DNA of 64,000 nt from Paroedura picta (GCF_049243985.1 NC_135384.1:15868501-15932500); one strand, 5' to 3'. Positions 10,692-22,056 are shown, counted from the stretch's first letter. Made by a program: numbers and translations. Notes: generated by a model not told the origin, from the letters alone.

Positions 10692-10974
10692 AAAGGTAAA
10701 GGTAAAGGTATCCCCTGTGCAAGCACCGAGTCATGTCTGACCCTTGGGGTGACGCCCTCTAGCGTTTTAATGGCAGACTCAATACGGGGTGGTTTGCCAG
10801 TGCCTTCCCCAGTCATTACCGTTTACCCCCCAGCAAGCTGGGTACTCATTTTACCGACCTCGGAAGGATGGAAGGCTGAGTCAACCTTGAGCCGGCTGCT
10901 GGGATTGAACTCCCAGCCTCATGGGCAAAGCTTTCAGACGGCTGCCTTACCACTCTGCGCCACAAGAGGCTCTT
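10692..10974 (-). mobile_element. Sauria SINE, full length, specific to unit 1
   Basis: From the CCTTTACCTTTA-type tail (plus-strand AAAGGTAAAGGTAAAGGTAT) to the tRNA head (GCGCCACAAGAGGCTCT). V2R-2 (26,945) and V2R-3 (43,615) have an uninterrupted GGCCCTATAGGTC-like site at the same place, so this copy landed after units 1 and 2 separated. No clear target duplication was found. Confidence 0.88.
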
Positions 10975-11599
10975 ATAGGTCACTAAAGAAATCAAACTGG
11001 CCTCAACCTCTTCAGACTTGTCCCCAGAGAGGTGGAACTCTCTGCCTGGTGAAACCACAACCTTGCGAGACGATAAGCAGTTCCACAGACATAGTTGCCT
11101 CCTCTTCCTCCCTGAACATGTTAAAATTCAGAAGGCAATTTTATCATTTAATATATTTGAAAGGATTTGAAGATTAGATTTTATCTTTTAAATTATGTGA
11201 AACGTTAAACTGTGTGTTTTTACCTGCTGTAACCACCCTGAGTCTTAAAATGAAAAACAGAAAAATAAATATCTAACATATATTACAATTTCTAAATTCT
11301 GATGCCATTGAAACCACTGCCCATATTTTGTTTTATTGTAATTTCCACCAGGATGTGAGACATTGCTTGATGTTAACCTCTTTTGTCCAGGTTCCCTGGA
11401 ACCTCTGATGATTTCCAGTCAACTGTTTGCTTGCCAATAAGGACAATTCAATTGTTTACACTGTGGCAAAATGTTCTTATAGGGCCATCAAGAAATAGAT
11501 ATCCCTGATTAGTGCTTTGAGGAGCTCAGACTGCATATAAGTTTCCTATGATGATATGATTATATCTGCTCACTTTCATTCTGGGTCAATAACTACAAG

Positions 11600-11679
11600 T
11601 GAATGAATGAATGAATGAATGAATGAATGAATGAATGAATGAATGAATGAATGAATGAATGAATGAATGAATGAATGAA
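11600..11679 (+). repeat. (GAAT)n microsatellite
   Basis: About 20 GAAT repeats 3' of V2R-1 exon 3. Orthologous runs at 27,573-27,636 and 44,294-44,371 differ in length. Confidence 0.97.
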
Positions 11680-12008
11680 GTATGATTCGGGGGGGGGGGA
11701 TTGCAGCAAACTTACTTTCCTGTAGGACCCAAGAGCTAAGTCTAGAATGGCAATGTGGTAGTGGAGTCTCCACTGAAGTTCAGGGGCAAAGAATACTGTT
11801 TATAGCTATGAGTTGATGATGGCAACAAAATCCAGAGAATGGGGAAAGTCAGGAATTCAGGCAGGAGACCCATGACAGCTAAGTAAATTTCAAAATTTCA
11901 GATGGACAAGAAAAACCATTTACAAATCTCATTCCCCCACTCTTACAAACAGATTGACATATCAGCATGGCAGGGAACTCCCCCTCTACCCAAATGAAGA
12001 GTAATTAC

Positions 12009-12914
12009 CTTCCAAGATTGTACATTCAGTGAAGCCAGGCTGCCTTGATTATCCATTGCTCTGTTCTTGGTTCTGGAAGAGGCAAAGAGGTGTAGGGCAT
12101 GTGCAATGGCATAGACAGCATTATATATGCTGTAGCTATGGTCAGTCATGCTCATTTCAAAAAAGGGGGCTGGGACAGTCTCCAGTCTTTCCTCTTCAGT
12201 GCATGTTTTACAAGACCCTTCTGGGTTAACGAAACCTGGTAGTGCACAGTCAAACAGTTGCTCCCAAAAGTCTTTGATAAAACCATTCCCTTTGGCTGAG
12301 GAAGGTTTTAACAACTGAAGAAATGCACGGAAGCCTTGGGGGTCCTTTGAAAGGATTGAGAAGGAAAGAGCACCATGGAATATTTGTATATCAAAGGCCT
12401 TTTGTAAAAGAGTGAATGCAAAATCAACCTGGGCTGTTGCAATCCACACCTTTCCTGCAGAGGTTCTCTCCACATAAGCAGAGGTTCTCTCCACATAAGC
12501 GGTTCCGTATAGATTGTTTAGAATTGTGGGCATAAAGAAAATGGTTGCCAGCCACATCATTGTCGCTGTTTCTCCATATAAAATAATTGCATTGGCCTTG
12601 CTGTCCAAGAAATTTCCAATACTATTGTCCAGATAATTGGTCAGAAAATCAATGTCATCCCACCGAACCTGCCTGGCTGCCTTTTCTGTGAAGGCTGCAC
12701 AGATTCCATTCCTGGAAAGCATTGGCTCCAACGTCTGCAAGAAGCGATCTCCCCTTTCATCATCCATAGTGATGAGCCCAATCCATTTCCACATGAAATG
12801 CTGAAGTAACTGGACGATTCCTTCATACTGAAGGGCTTCCTTAGGGAACGTACGGTAAAAGGAAGGATGACCAGTTGGGTCATCCACATTTGATTCAAAG
12901 GAGCCATAGGACAA
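12009..12914 (-). CDS. V2R-1 exon 3: main Venus-flytrap segment, with an extra 7-residue repeat
   Basis: 906 bp, [13 protein letters not shown] to LNVQSWK. Contains HFMWKWIGLI and [18 protein letters not shown], conserved in V2Rs. YVERTSA occurs twice in tandem (21 bp duplicated); V2R-2 and V2R-3 have one copy and V2R-4 none. Open throughout. Acceptor CTTCTTAG, donor GTAATT. Confidence 0.95.
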
Positions 12915-13509
12915 CTAAGAAGGAAATAATCATGTTTCATGAAATAATCATGAGAAATAATTCATCTTTCCAGATTGTCACACATGTTCATCATTTGTAT
13001 ATTTCTCCCTTCTGCTAGTACAATTGTCTGGAACTATTTTATGTATTTAAAACATTTCTTAGGAAACTTTTTACCTTGCAGTACTCAAGTCAGCTAGTAA
13101 TGTGAATAAAAAAAGTGTTATAAAAATAGGTTAAAGAACTTGACCCCTCTCACTTTGATGTTCCAAAAGGATTCAGAGTAAAAAAATATATATATTCTAG
13201 GAATACTGTTCTCAATTTGAGAAGCCAAAAACCAAAGATAAAGGTCACCTGATTTGTGTAAAGCCATTATATTTCCCTTTCTATATAATCCTTCTTTTCT
13301 TCCATTTTATTAATTACCGGAAGAGAAGCAGTGTATAAAGTATATATTCAACTTGAATATTTAACAGACATCAACACACACCTCACCTCTCCCAATAAGT
13401 TTGGTAATAGTTTTTATTCTTTGCAAACCTTGATAACAGATCAGCAAAGGTGATTAAACTACATGTGAGATTCGTGAAATTCCAAGTAATTCTTTTTCTG
13501 TTATCATAC

Positions 13510-13801
13510 CTGTGGGATCTTGTACAGACTTAAGAGAGTTGCAATGTCTGTTGTGGTTTCAGAACTTTATCCCCCAATGACACCCACCATGTTTTTCTGG
13601 GTGCCACATTTGTAGTTTGGTACAAGTTCATGTGTTGTTAAGAGTAGGTCCAGCGTGATTCTGTAAATCCATTTTTGAACTGTGGTGGAATCAAAGATAT
13701 GGAACCCAAGCGTGACATTGGACAATATCCTGGGGTTCTCATTGATCTCATAGATGGCAAACACCAAGGCAAGGATGTGCTGGTAGAACTTTGTTAACAG
13801 G
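13510..13801 (-). pseudogene. V2R-1 exon 2 with a stop codon
   Basis: 292 bp, [20 protein letters not shown] onward, ending SLYKIPQ. The codon at 13,567-13,569 is TAA; V2R-2 and V2R-3 have TAC there (GGYS). Splice sites are intact (CTCTGCAG acceptor, GTATGA donor). Confidence 0.93.
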
Positions 13802-14007
13802 CTGCAGAGAAAATGAGATTGTTTTAGAATATTTTAGATATTGCACAGCATCTGGATTAGTCACAATATTGTGTCTGAAAACATTAGAAGACTTCAGTTG
13901 AATCAGAGAAGTGGCCCTTCAGTATAGCCAGTCTTCTGTGAAGAATTACTGTCATATATCTGTTCTACCTATCCTTATGCATTGTTGTTCCACTATATAT
14001 TTTTGAA

Positions 14008-14510
14008 ACCTAGGGGGTGGGATGTGTCCGGCTGTTCAAGTTGGAATAGGGCAGCCAGCTTTGCCCTGATTGGCCCTACCCCTACATCTCCAGCCCTCTG
14101 TCCTTGGACTCTAGCCTCTTTGCTCTCAGAAGCCTCAGTGCCTGGAGCCAGCAGCAGGTAAGGGAGAGGGCCCTGGGCAAAGGATCGTGGTGAAGGGCTT
14201 GCTAACGAGGGCGTCTTGGCCTGCTAGACTGGGCATGCTGACAAGGGCCTCCCAGTCTTCTGACTGCCTGCTAAGGAGCTCTGTCCTGGCCCTGCTAACA
14301 AGCTGCCCAGCCCCCGCCAGCCCCCGCCAGCTCCTCTTGATCTGGCTGTGAGCTGCAGCCTAAAGCCACCTTAAGCTGCTTGGCAAGGGGCCAGGGGAGG
14401 GGACCCTTTCAAAGCCCATTCTTAGGAACGGGCTTTGAAGCTAGTATTAGAAATAAAGGTTCATCCAGTGATTCTGAGTTTTACTCTTGTGAATAGTGGG
14501 CTAGACACTC
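14008..14510 (+). mobile_element. Unclassified repeat with GGGTGGGATGTGTCC head
   Basis: Starts GGGGGTGGGATGTGTCCGG, is GC-rich (CCAGCCCCCGCCAGCCCC), and ends near a 32-bp imperfect palindrome at 14,408-14,439 (TTCAAAGCCC...GGGCTTTGAA) and AATAAAGGTTCATCC. Paralogs lie at 30,098-30,560 and 46,862-47,360. A similar head but a different body occurs at 36,848 and 51,699. No coding capacity was seen. Confidence 0.5.
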
Positions 14511-14624
14511 TTGTTCTGCTTTCTTCAAGCTATGTATAAAATGTGTTTTCATATTCATCACACCCACATCTTCTCAGAAGTTTCTATATTTTTTCAAATA
14601 TTAAGTCCATCCTCATTACCACTT

Positions 14625-14868
14625 TGGTGTAGTGGTTAAGAATGGCAGGCCGGATTCCCAGGTCTTCCACATGCAGCCAGTTGGGTGGCCTTGGACTACT
14701 CATACTTCAAATAGACGTTTCTCACAAAGCAGTAGTGCAAGGGCACTCTCAGCTTCACCTATCTTACGGGCTGTTCATTGGGGGGAGAGGAAAGGGAGAC
14801 AATTGTAAGCTGCTTTGAGAGGCATAAAACCCAACTCCAGACCATTCAAAAGAAAGAAAAGACAATTT
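14625..14868 (+). mobile_element. tRNA-headed SINE with MIR/CORE-like middle
   Basis: A-box-like TTTGGTGTAGTGGTTAAGAA, then CCACATGCAGCCAGTTGGGT and GGTGGCCTTGGACTACTC, which resembles the CORE/MIR motif, ending GCTGCTTTGAGAGGCATAAA. Duplicates at 30,653 and 47,468. Confidence 0.7.
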
Positions 14869-15273
14869 TGGTCCCTTTTAACTGCCCAATCATTGCATGG
14901 CTGATTCAGGCACAAATCACAGTTCAGCTATTCAGCCAAGGCTGATTCAAGCAGTTTTACTATGGGCAAAGGTTTATTCAGACTGGATTAGTCCAAAAAG
15001 TATCCGAATCAACATTGATTTGGGTACTTTTTGGACTATCCAAACTGAATAGCGCATGCATAGTTCTGTCATTGTTACAAGCATAATTTTGTGAATAGTG
15101 GGCTAGACTGTGTGTTTGGTCTTAGAGTGTGTGTACTTCATTTGGTTGCCAAATACTCAGCTTTCATCCATTATTATTAAGAATGCCTAGACTCTTTTGC
15201 ATATACAAGATTTACTTAGATAAAATCAGACAGCATCATCATTTTTATTCTAGAGGAATAAAAATTCCCTTAC

Positions 15274-15477
15274 ATGGTTTCACATTTATAATCCTGGTCA
15301 GATTGCTGCTGAAATGGAATGATTTGAAAATCACAACCAACATGAGTGACAATTCCACCGATCAGTATTTCACCTGGCTGATACCACTGATGTGGAAACC
15401 GAGAAGGATTGTTTCTAGGACACTTCATACTATTTAATTTGTACCTGAGGAAGCAGCTTCAGTATCAGCAGGAACAT
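15274..15477 (-). pseudogene. V2R-1 exon 1: signal peptide and first strand, frame broken
   Basis: An ATG (15,475-15,477) opens a hydrophobic MFLLILKLLPQ signal-like peptide that stops at once (VQIK then TAG). The receptor body ([29 protein letters not shown]) is open one frame over and splices in phase to exon 2 through the donor GTAAGG. V2R-2 and V2R-3 have the same arrangement. The simplest reading is an old 2-bp loss after LLPQ; a start at the ATG of MKCP (15,426-15,428), without a signal peptide, is the alternative. Confidence 0.8.
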
Positions 15478-15977
15478 CAATGCTATGTTCAATCAATAAT
15501 GCCTCTCTCCACATACACTCTCCTTGGTCTCCTCTATACCATCTTCCCTTGTTTTAGCAGTGAAATGTTCAGTGGCAGCTTTCATAACCAGAACTTTTAT
15601 GCTTCATTTCTGATTTGTTTTTCAATTTCCTTCTAAAAGTTATTGCAACTTAGCCTGGAGGAAGAAGTGACTTTGTTTCCCATAATTATGATAGAGATAA
15701 TTTCTGGTAGACTGTTGATAGAGTTCTGGGATAATTAGCTGCAGAAATCGTGAAGCAAAAAAAATTGGCTGATCTCAACCCAGCTACTCTCTAGGGGGAC
15801 TGGATGCTTGAATAATAAGTTCAGATCACCAGATGCCCAGCCTGTCCATGATATAGTCCAAACAAAAACCTGGGAATTCCCAGAAGGGAAGCCACAGCGA
15901 ACATCTTCTCCTTGAATGCATTTTTTTTTTAATTTAGAAACAATTTATAACATTTTCCAGACAACCTATTCACAGTA

Positions 15978-16258
15978 AGGTAAAGGTAAAGGTATCCCCT
16001 GTGGAAGCACCGGGTCATGTCTGACCCTTGGGGTGACGCCCTCTAGCGTTTTCATGGGAGACTCAATACGGGGTGGTTTGCCAGTGCCTTCCCCAGTCAT
16101 TACCGTTTACCCCCCAGCAAGCTGGGTACTCATTTTACCGACCTCGGAAGGATGGAAGGCTGAGTCAAACTTGAGCCGGCTGCTGGGATTGAACTCCCAG
16201 CCTCATGGGCAAAGCTTTCAGATGGCTGCCTTACCACTCTGCGCCACAAGAGGCTCTC
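15978..16258 (-). mobile_element. Sauria SINE at the unit 1/unit 2 junction
   Basis: Complete, 281 bp, bounded by TCACAGTA at 15,970-15,977 and 16,259-16,266, an 8-bp target duplication. The next junction (about 32,703-32,712) reads CTATTCACAGTAGCTT with no insert, the pre-insertion state. The remnant at 81-222 sits at the equivalent left edge of unit 1. Confidence 0.9.
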
Positions 16259-16266
16259 TCACAGTA

Positions 16267-17947
16267 GCTTACAAAATAAAACATGACAAAAAGAATAGAA
16301 TAATTAAAAGTCCAGAAAACACTAATTTTAAAAACTATCATTAAAAAGCTCAACCTAAGCCATGTGTTTCAAAATCAATTTTTTTCAAAATCAATCACAC
16401 ATATTCAACCTCATGCCCTTACAGACTGGTCAAACCCTCCCCTCACTCTTCCCAATGCCAAGCTCTCTCTATCTTAATCACTCTCTTCCTTTCTACCTTC
16501 CTCTCTCTTTGCTATTTCCCCCCTCCTCCCTTGCTAGTGCCCATTGTATTAGCTACAACTGGCTTTAATTCTAGTAAATAAATACATTTAATAAAGGGGC
16601 CCCTAGAATCAAAAAGATTGAGCACCCTTGCCATAGGGTTTTATCAGCTTTATTTTCTTGTTATGAAACCTTGTAACCCGACTTGTATCTTTGTGTGAAA
16701 AAGCAACTTAAAAAGTATCACAAATAAACAAATAATGTTAGATGGGAGTTGCAGTTCTCAGAAGCTAGTGCATGCCACCCCCACACCACCCCATCTCTGC
16801 AATGAGTATTAATCCAATTAATTGCAGGGGGAAAGGATTCCTATTGTTGGGTCTTCCTTTCTTCTGAGATCCTCTGAAGTCCTTTCCTTTCCTTTCACAT
16901 GGGACTCCCTGGAGCCAGAAGTTATAACTGCTGGGCATCACCTCAAAAACCAAATGTGTCACTAGAATGCCTAATACAGAAGCCACGACAAAAGAGACTG
17001 TGAACTTCTCCTCTGGGAAGGGAGGAAAAACATGAAGTAGCAGGAGAATTATCTAGATGAATTATATAAGGTGGAAACAAAGCTGAAACAAAAAGAGAAA
17101 GAATGAAGGTCCTGAAGATAATAATATGAACAGATTTCATGTTGAAGCCATAAGCCACAACAACTATGAGATCAGTCCTGAGGAGAAAAAGGAAGAATGA
17201 CTCTTTCCAGGACAGAACCACAGAATTAAGTAAGGAAATCCACCACTTGATATGAGAGGATTTTCTATGCTTTACCGCTTTTATCATGAACTTTTAGTAC
17301 CACTTCTTTTCATATTTGATTCATGTTCTATTGTGTTTTATTTTTAATTCCTTTTAATCTGTTATTAGCCATTTTAAGAGGTTACGATGAAAGATGGAAT
17401 ATAAATTCAGACTCATTCATTTAGTGGTTCATTCAAGAATCTGTTATTGTGGATGGTTAAACCTGGATATTGTGAACAGATATTGCCTCTATTGCCATCA
17501 ACTGATGTCATCAGCAAGGGTGCTAGATCCCCTTGCTCATACAAGATGTGAAAGAGACAGCCAACTGTCTCTCTGCAACCCTGAGGACATATGTCATTAG
17601 CTATGGATTGATATGAGAAATAAGAACCTATTAGAACAGAGAAGGATCATAGCATAGCTCCTTGATGATCATCAGCATAAATGCCACAAGTCTGGATCCA
17701 AATAACTAATTGCTAACATAACAGGATTGCCTGAAATGCATATCTGACAGGCAAACCAAGTTATCTTGGGCATCATAAGACATATCTGGACAAAAACCAT
17801 GTGAGTTGGGGGCTCAGTGAAAAAGCTAGTTTGATCCTTGGCACTTCCTAAACACTCTCTTCCTTTATCTACCATCATCTCCTTTAGTACCTGATTTTCA
17901 CCACTGAAGTGTCCTTTTTTTTGCCTTTTCAGGTTTGATCTACCAGC
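16267..17947. other. 5' flank of the unit 2 OR; no gene seen
   Basis: Near-identical duplicate of 232-1911. A pyrimidine tract and CTTTTCAG end at 17,932, 15 bases before the OR ATG, giving the expected acceptor of an OR coding exon with the 5' UTR spliced from upstream. Confidence 0.55.
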
Positions 17948-18904
17948 ATGGGAAAAGCAGAACAAGAAAATGTAACTACCGTCACGGCATTTTTTCTTCT
18001 GGGCTTTGGGGATCTTCAGGATCAACAGTTACCTCTATTTTTGCTCTTCTTATTGATCTACATGGTAACCATGGTTGGGAATATCCTCATTGTGGTATTG
18101 ATTGTAGTTGACCACCACCTTCATACCCCCATGTATTTCTTCTTGGGCAACTTGTCCTGCTTGGAGACTTGCTACAGCTCCAATATCCTTCCTGTGATGC
18201 TGGCTAATCTGTTTCATGGGGGCCGAGGAACCATTTCTGTCGCAGGCTGCATGACCCAGTATTACTTCTTTGGTTTCTTGGCAGCTTCCGAATGTTATCT
18301 CCTAGCAGCAATGTCTTATGATAGGTACGTGGCCATATGTAAGCCATTACTTTATGCTGTACTTATGAATGGTAAAGTGTGCCTCCAGCTAGTAGCTGGA
18401 TCTTGGATAAGTGGTTCCTTGGCTATTAATATAACTATATATTTAATGCACCAACTGACTTTCTGTGGTCCTTCTGAAATCAACCATTTCTTTTGTGATT
18501 TTAATCCCATCTTAAAGCTGTCTTGCAGTGACACACGTACCATTAAGCTTCTAACTTTCTTCCTAGCGGCCATGTGTTCCCTCCCCCCATTTTTGTTGAC
18601 GTTGACATCATATGCCTACATAATTTCTGCCATCGTCAGGATCCCATCTGCCTCTGGCAGGCAAAAGGCCTTTTCCACCTGCTCCTCTCACCTCATTGTC
18701 GTGTCCCTTTTCTATGGAACTATAATTATTGTTTACATGTTGCCCAAAACAGAGACCCTGCAAGACCTCAACAAAGTCTTTTCTCTTTTCTATACTGTCC
18801 TGACTCCTTTGATTAACCCCCTGATATACAGCCTGAGAAACAGGGAGGTAAAAGTGGCCTTCAGAAGGGCTCTAGCCAAATGTTGTCCATTTGAAAGAAT
18901 ATAA
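17948..18904 (+). CDS. Olfactory receptor, class II, intact
   Basis: An odorant-binding rhodopsin-like GPCR of the cilia of olfactory neurons, acting through Golf and cAMP in this family. It is a single exon of 318 codons, a normal OR length. Visible hallmarks: N-glycosylation site NVT (8-10), GN of TM1 (44-45), PMYFFLGNLS (61-70), Cys101 and Cys183 for the extracellular disulfide, MSYDRYVAIC (122-131), SY of TM5 (221-222), [10 protein letters not shown] (240-249) and NPLIYSLRN (290-298), then a short basic tail. The start is the first ATG after the acceptor. It resembles tetrapod OR families 6 and 11; the exact family needs a tree. It converges with V2R-2. The unit 1 duplicate is frameshifted, so this is the only intact OR in the window. 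Confidence 0.97.
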   Translation: MGKAEQENVTTVTAFFLLGFGDLQDQQLPLFLLFLLIYMVTMVGNILIVVLIVVDHHLHTPMYFFLGNLSCLETCYSSNILPVMLANLFHGGRGTISVAGCMTQYYFFGFLAASECYLLAAMSYDRYVAICKPLLYAVLMNGKVCLQLVAGSWISGSLAINITIYLMHQLTFCGPSEINHFFCDFNPILKLSCSDTRTIKLLTFFLAAMCSLPPFLLTLTSYAYIISAIVRIPSASGRQKAFSTCSSHLIVVSLFYGTIIIVYMLPKTETLQDLNKVFSLFYTVLTPLINPLIYSLRNREVKVAFRRALAKCCPFERI

Positions 18905-21414
18905 TCCTGCACATGTGTGTTTGCATTCTCAAAGTCCAGCTTCTCTCTTATGCTATTAGGGATGGCATTTCCATTTGAAATCAATTTTCTTCCTGTAAAA
19001 AATTAGGAGAGCATTCTACCACCAAAAAGGTTTTATAAATCTGAAAATCACCCCCCAAAAAGCTGTGTTGGGCGTCATGGCTCTTGCAAGGACAAAGATA
19101 TGTGGAATGGAGGCTGCAAAAAGAAAGGGATTGGGATATGCCTAGCTGGATCCAACCTAACACTTTTAAAAATTGTAATTTTTGCTTTCTTGGTTTGTAA
19201 TGGTGAATCACTTTTCAAAAAAAAACCTTTGTACTCTTATATATTTTGCTCCATAAATGAATCATTTAATATATGGATGAACGGGGGGGGGGGGCATCTG
19301 TTTCTAGTTTTGTGTTTAAATGTATATCCTGAAGGGAGAATTTTTCAACTGTAACTTTTGCTTTTTAAACTCAAGTCCTAGACAATAAATAATGTAAAAG
19401 ATTATTGGATGAATTTGCTTTTTTTGCCATCAGTTCTGTCTTCTGTTTGCTAACTCCGGTTGATTTCACTGAATACCAATAGACAGAATTAAGGCTGTTT
19501 TTTTTTCAGTATTTTTGGTTTCTTTGCACCAAACTTTCCCCCTAAGATTTGTGTGTTTTTCAGCCAATGTCTTATAGTGGTTATAGTGTTAGGATTTGGG
19601 AGTTTCCTATCCCCACTGTGTCATGCAAGTTTGCTGGGCGACCTTGGTGAGGAAAGCAAGATATAAATGAATCAAAATATATATTTAGTAAGAAATCAGC
19701 ATTATATATTATAAGATAAGATACATGAATCATATATATAATATTATGGATGAATATTGTGTGACTGCATTGTATGTTTTATGGGGCAGCCCAGCCTTAC
19801 TAAAACCATCTACTACATAACTTGGAAAATTCAAACATACCTCATCTACAATCATGTACCATGCTCAGTCCTACGCTTATACTGACTTGAAAAAGACCAA
19901 CATGGTCATTTGGACACACATGCAGTTTGTGCAGAAATACTGATAGCCAGCTAGCTATGTTACATGGCTTCGGGGAGGACACAATTTAATAATTGTCCCA
20001 GAGTGATGTCTGATAACTGATAATGACTAACAATGGTAGGATCAGTTTTAGCTGATCCGCTTGATAGATGGTAATGTGAGAGCTCTTCAAGTTGCATCTC
20101 GAAAACAAGACTGAAACTGGGATTCCAAAGAATCTTTAAGACTGGCTGTCTTTGCAGGCCTTCATCTACAGTGCCACCTAAAGAATGCATTCCAAGGAAT
20201 TAAATGTTAGAATTCAATGATATGCTCATTCTTGATAGAGGTTGAGTCTATCAGTGGCTGTTCACCATGATGACTAATTCAAACCTCTAGTTTCAATGGC
20301 AGTGTATCGCTGAAAAGTTGCTGAGAACAACAGCAGTGCATCAGCCGCTTTTAGATCCAACCCACTTCCCAGTTGGTGAAAAAGAAAAGAAGGATCCCGT
20401 ATAGCCACCACAAATGCTAAGCTCATTCTTCTCCAACAGTGGTTTAATCCATCTTTCTTTCACCTCGTTGAGGTTTGAGCATTCAAAAACTTTAGCAAAC
20501 CATAGCAGAATTCAGAATCAAGTTTATTGTGCAGCCATAGACCTTTACAAAGTACAAAAAGACAGCCAGAAGCAATAAAAGCAGGTCACTAGATAATAAC
20601 ATATATACTGGAATCTCTACACCAGAATATTGCAGATCATCAGAATCAGCCATTGCCTCTCACCTTAGACTGTATCTGTCTGGCAGCCAGATCAAACAGT
20701 GCAAACCTATTGGAAATGTATGGATTGTTATCAGACGCTAGATGAATCACTTTCTTGGAATCTGGAATGCCAGAAGCCATTGGGAGCAATCTACTAAGAA
20801 ATTTGTTTCTGGGCTCCATGTAGAAGTTCCAGTACAATTCATAATGGATCAGATCATTGGCCCTTTGCCACAGCTAAACAAGCATTGCTCATGTGGATGC
20901 GCCTGCAACATACCCATGCACACAGGAGTGGGCATTGCATGGAATTGCGGGGTGGTGAAAGCCATCCTGATCTTCAGGCACATCAAGTTCACTAAATATG
21001 GGGTGATCATATTTGAGGTATTTAAAGAGAGGAGCTACTTTGGATTATACACAAGGCAAGCCATAACAAATGTTCACTGATCATAGTTTCCTATGGCTTC
21101 TGATAGGGGATGTTTTATACAGTTCTTATAGTTTGGTTGTTTGTTTTTTAACAGCAACATAATGTTGTCATGATTTATGCAAACCACTGGACTACACCTC
21201 TCTTACAGACCGTCATCTTGGCTGAGTGGTTCTTTGATAGCAATAATGTCACAGCTAAGCCTTTGTACCCCCAATGAAAGCAACTATTTCATAAGTCATA
21301 ACTAGAGCTTCTAAATACAGATAATGAAGGAACTGCTTAAGAAGGAACTGAGGAGTTATCTGACTTGAAACAGCAATGTGGAGATTTGAGCTAATTTGAG
21401 TTTATTAATCACTT
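18905..21414. other. OR 3' flank, unit 2; no gene seen
   Basis: AT-rich flank matching 2867-5169, with a G run at about 19,283-19,294. Includes about 240 bp (19,916-20,159) missing from unit 1. The site of the unit 1 OR-fragment insertion (about 20,922-20,935) is empty here. Confidence 0.45.
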
Positions 21415-21497
21415 GCTTGCTGGGGGGTAAACGGTAATGACTGGGGGAGGCACTGGCAAACCACCCCATATTGAGTCTGCCATGAAAACACTGGAGA
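21415..21497 (+). mobile_element. Sauria SINE fragment
   Basis: Shorter counterpart of 5170-5313: the GGTAAACGGTAATGAC region to CATGAAAACACTGGAG, then a G run. The tail is absent. Confidence 0.75.
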
Positions 21498-21508
21498 TGG
21501 GGGGGGGG

Positions 21509-21655
21509 AGCCAGTGTGGTATAGTGGTTAGGGTGCCAAAGTTCTGGGAGACTCAGTTTCAAATCCCCACTGTGCCATGGAAACTTGATTGGGGGAGAAT
21601 CACAGACACTTAGCCTAACCATCTCATAGGGTTATTGTAAAGATGAAATGGAGGA
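21509..21655 (+). mobile_element. tRNA-headed SINE fragment
   Basis: Duplicate of 5349-5480, with GTGGTATAGTGGTTAGGGTG and TTTCAAATCCCC as A- and B-box-like words. Confidence 0.65.
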
Positions 21656-22056
21656 AAGAACCATGTTGGTTGTTTTGGGTCATATTGTGTTGGTTACCTT
21701 TAGGGACCCTCAGGAAATTTGTGGGATTGGCAACCTGATTCACTTCATCTGTGTTTCTTCCGCTCTCCCCCTGCATCTCCATCTTTCCATCCCACTACCC
21801 TATCTTTTATTCTTCCCCCAATGTCTGTCATTCACTATTTGTGTTCCTCATTATTCTGTCCTTCTGTTCCTACCCATCACCTCCTTTCTCCTTCTTTCCC
21901 TAACCCTATCACTCACTCATTCTTCCCCATCACTGTCTCTTTCTGCCTCTATCCCAAGTCATGTTTAACAATTGTCCCCACTTTCCATTTTCTGCTTTTC
22001 ACATTTTCTGCTTCTCCCCTCTAAAGTTATATGTTAAATTAAAGTTATATGTTAAA
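21656..22056. other. Pyrimidine-rich tract before the V2R-2 stop
   Basis: C/T-rich sequence (about 21,735-22,022) and the same direct repeat TAAAGTTATATGTTAAAT as in unit 1. About 115 bp at 21,665-21,780 has no counterpart in unit 1. Confidence 0.5.

Larger units (their letters stand above)
8936..12008. other. V2R-1 intron 3
   Basis: Contains, left to right: a GC-richer block (about 9400-10,080) whose positions 9721-10,012 are identical in three units, a CR1 3' end (10,130-10,645), a Sauria SINE (10,692-10,974) and (GAAT)n (11,600-11,679). The remaining sequence is unique flank without recognised genes. Confidence 0.5.
13802..15273. other. V2R-1 intron 1
   Basis: Holds an unclassified repeat beginning GGGTGGGATGTGTCC (about 14,008-14,510) and a tRNA-headed SINE (about 14,625-14,868). 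The rest is unique and AT-rich. Confidence 0.5.
5765..15477 (-). pseudogene. V2R-1: vomeronasal type-2 receptor, six exons, probably a pseudogene
   Basis: A class C GPCR of the V2R family, which detects pheromone-type ligands in vomeronasal neurons. Exons on the minus strand: 1 at 15,274-15,477; 2 at 13,510-13,801; 3 at 12,009-12,914; 4 at 8708-8935; 5 at 8247-8373; 6 at 5765-6675. All junctions are GT/AG with consistent phases. Exon 2 has an in-frame TAA (13,567-13,569) where the other copies read TAC (Tyr). Exon 1 has a frame break between signal peptide and body that V2R-2 and V2R-3 share. Exon 3 has an extra in-frame 21-bp repeat. Exons 3-6 are open. The stop cuts the receptor in lobe 1 of the ligand domain, so it should be dead. 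Introns hold a CR1 remnant, a GC-rich insert with (TG)n, a Sauria SINE absent from other units, and (GAAT)n. Confidence 0.88.

Noticed and set aside
11576-11773. Open frame of repeated HSFI residues
   Set aside because: It is a translation of the (GAAT)n microsatellite.
14625-14700. tRNA gene candidates from A/B-box-like words
   Set aside because: They lack a foldable cloverleaf and acceptor pairing and continue into SINE bodies; these are tRNA-derived SINE heads. The same holds for the Sauria SINE heads.
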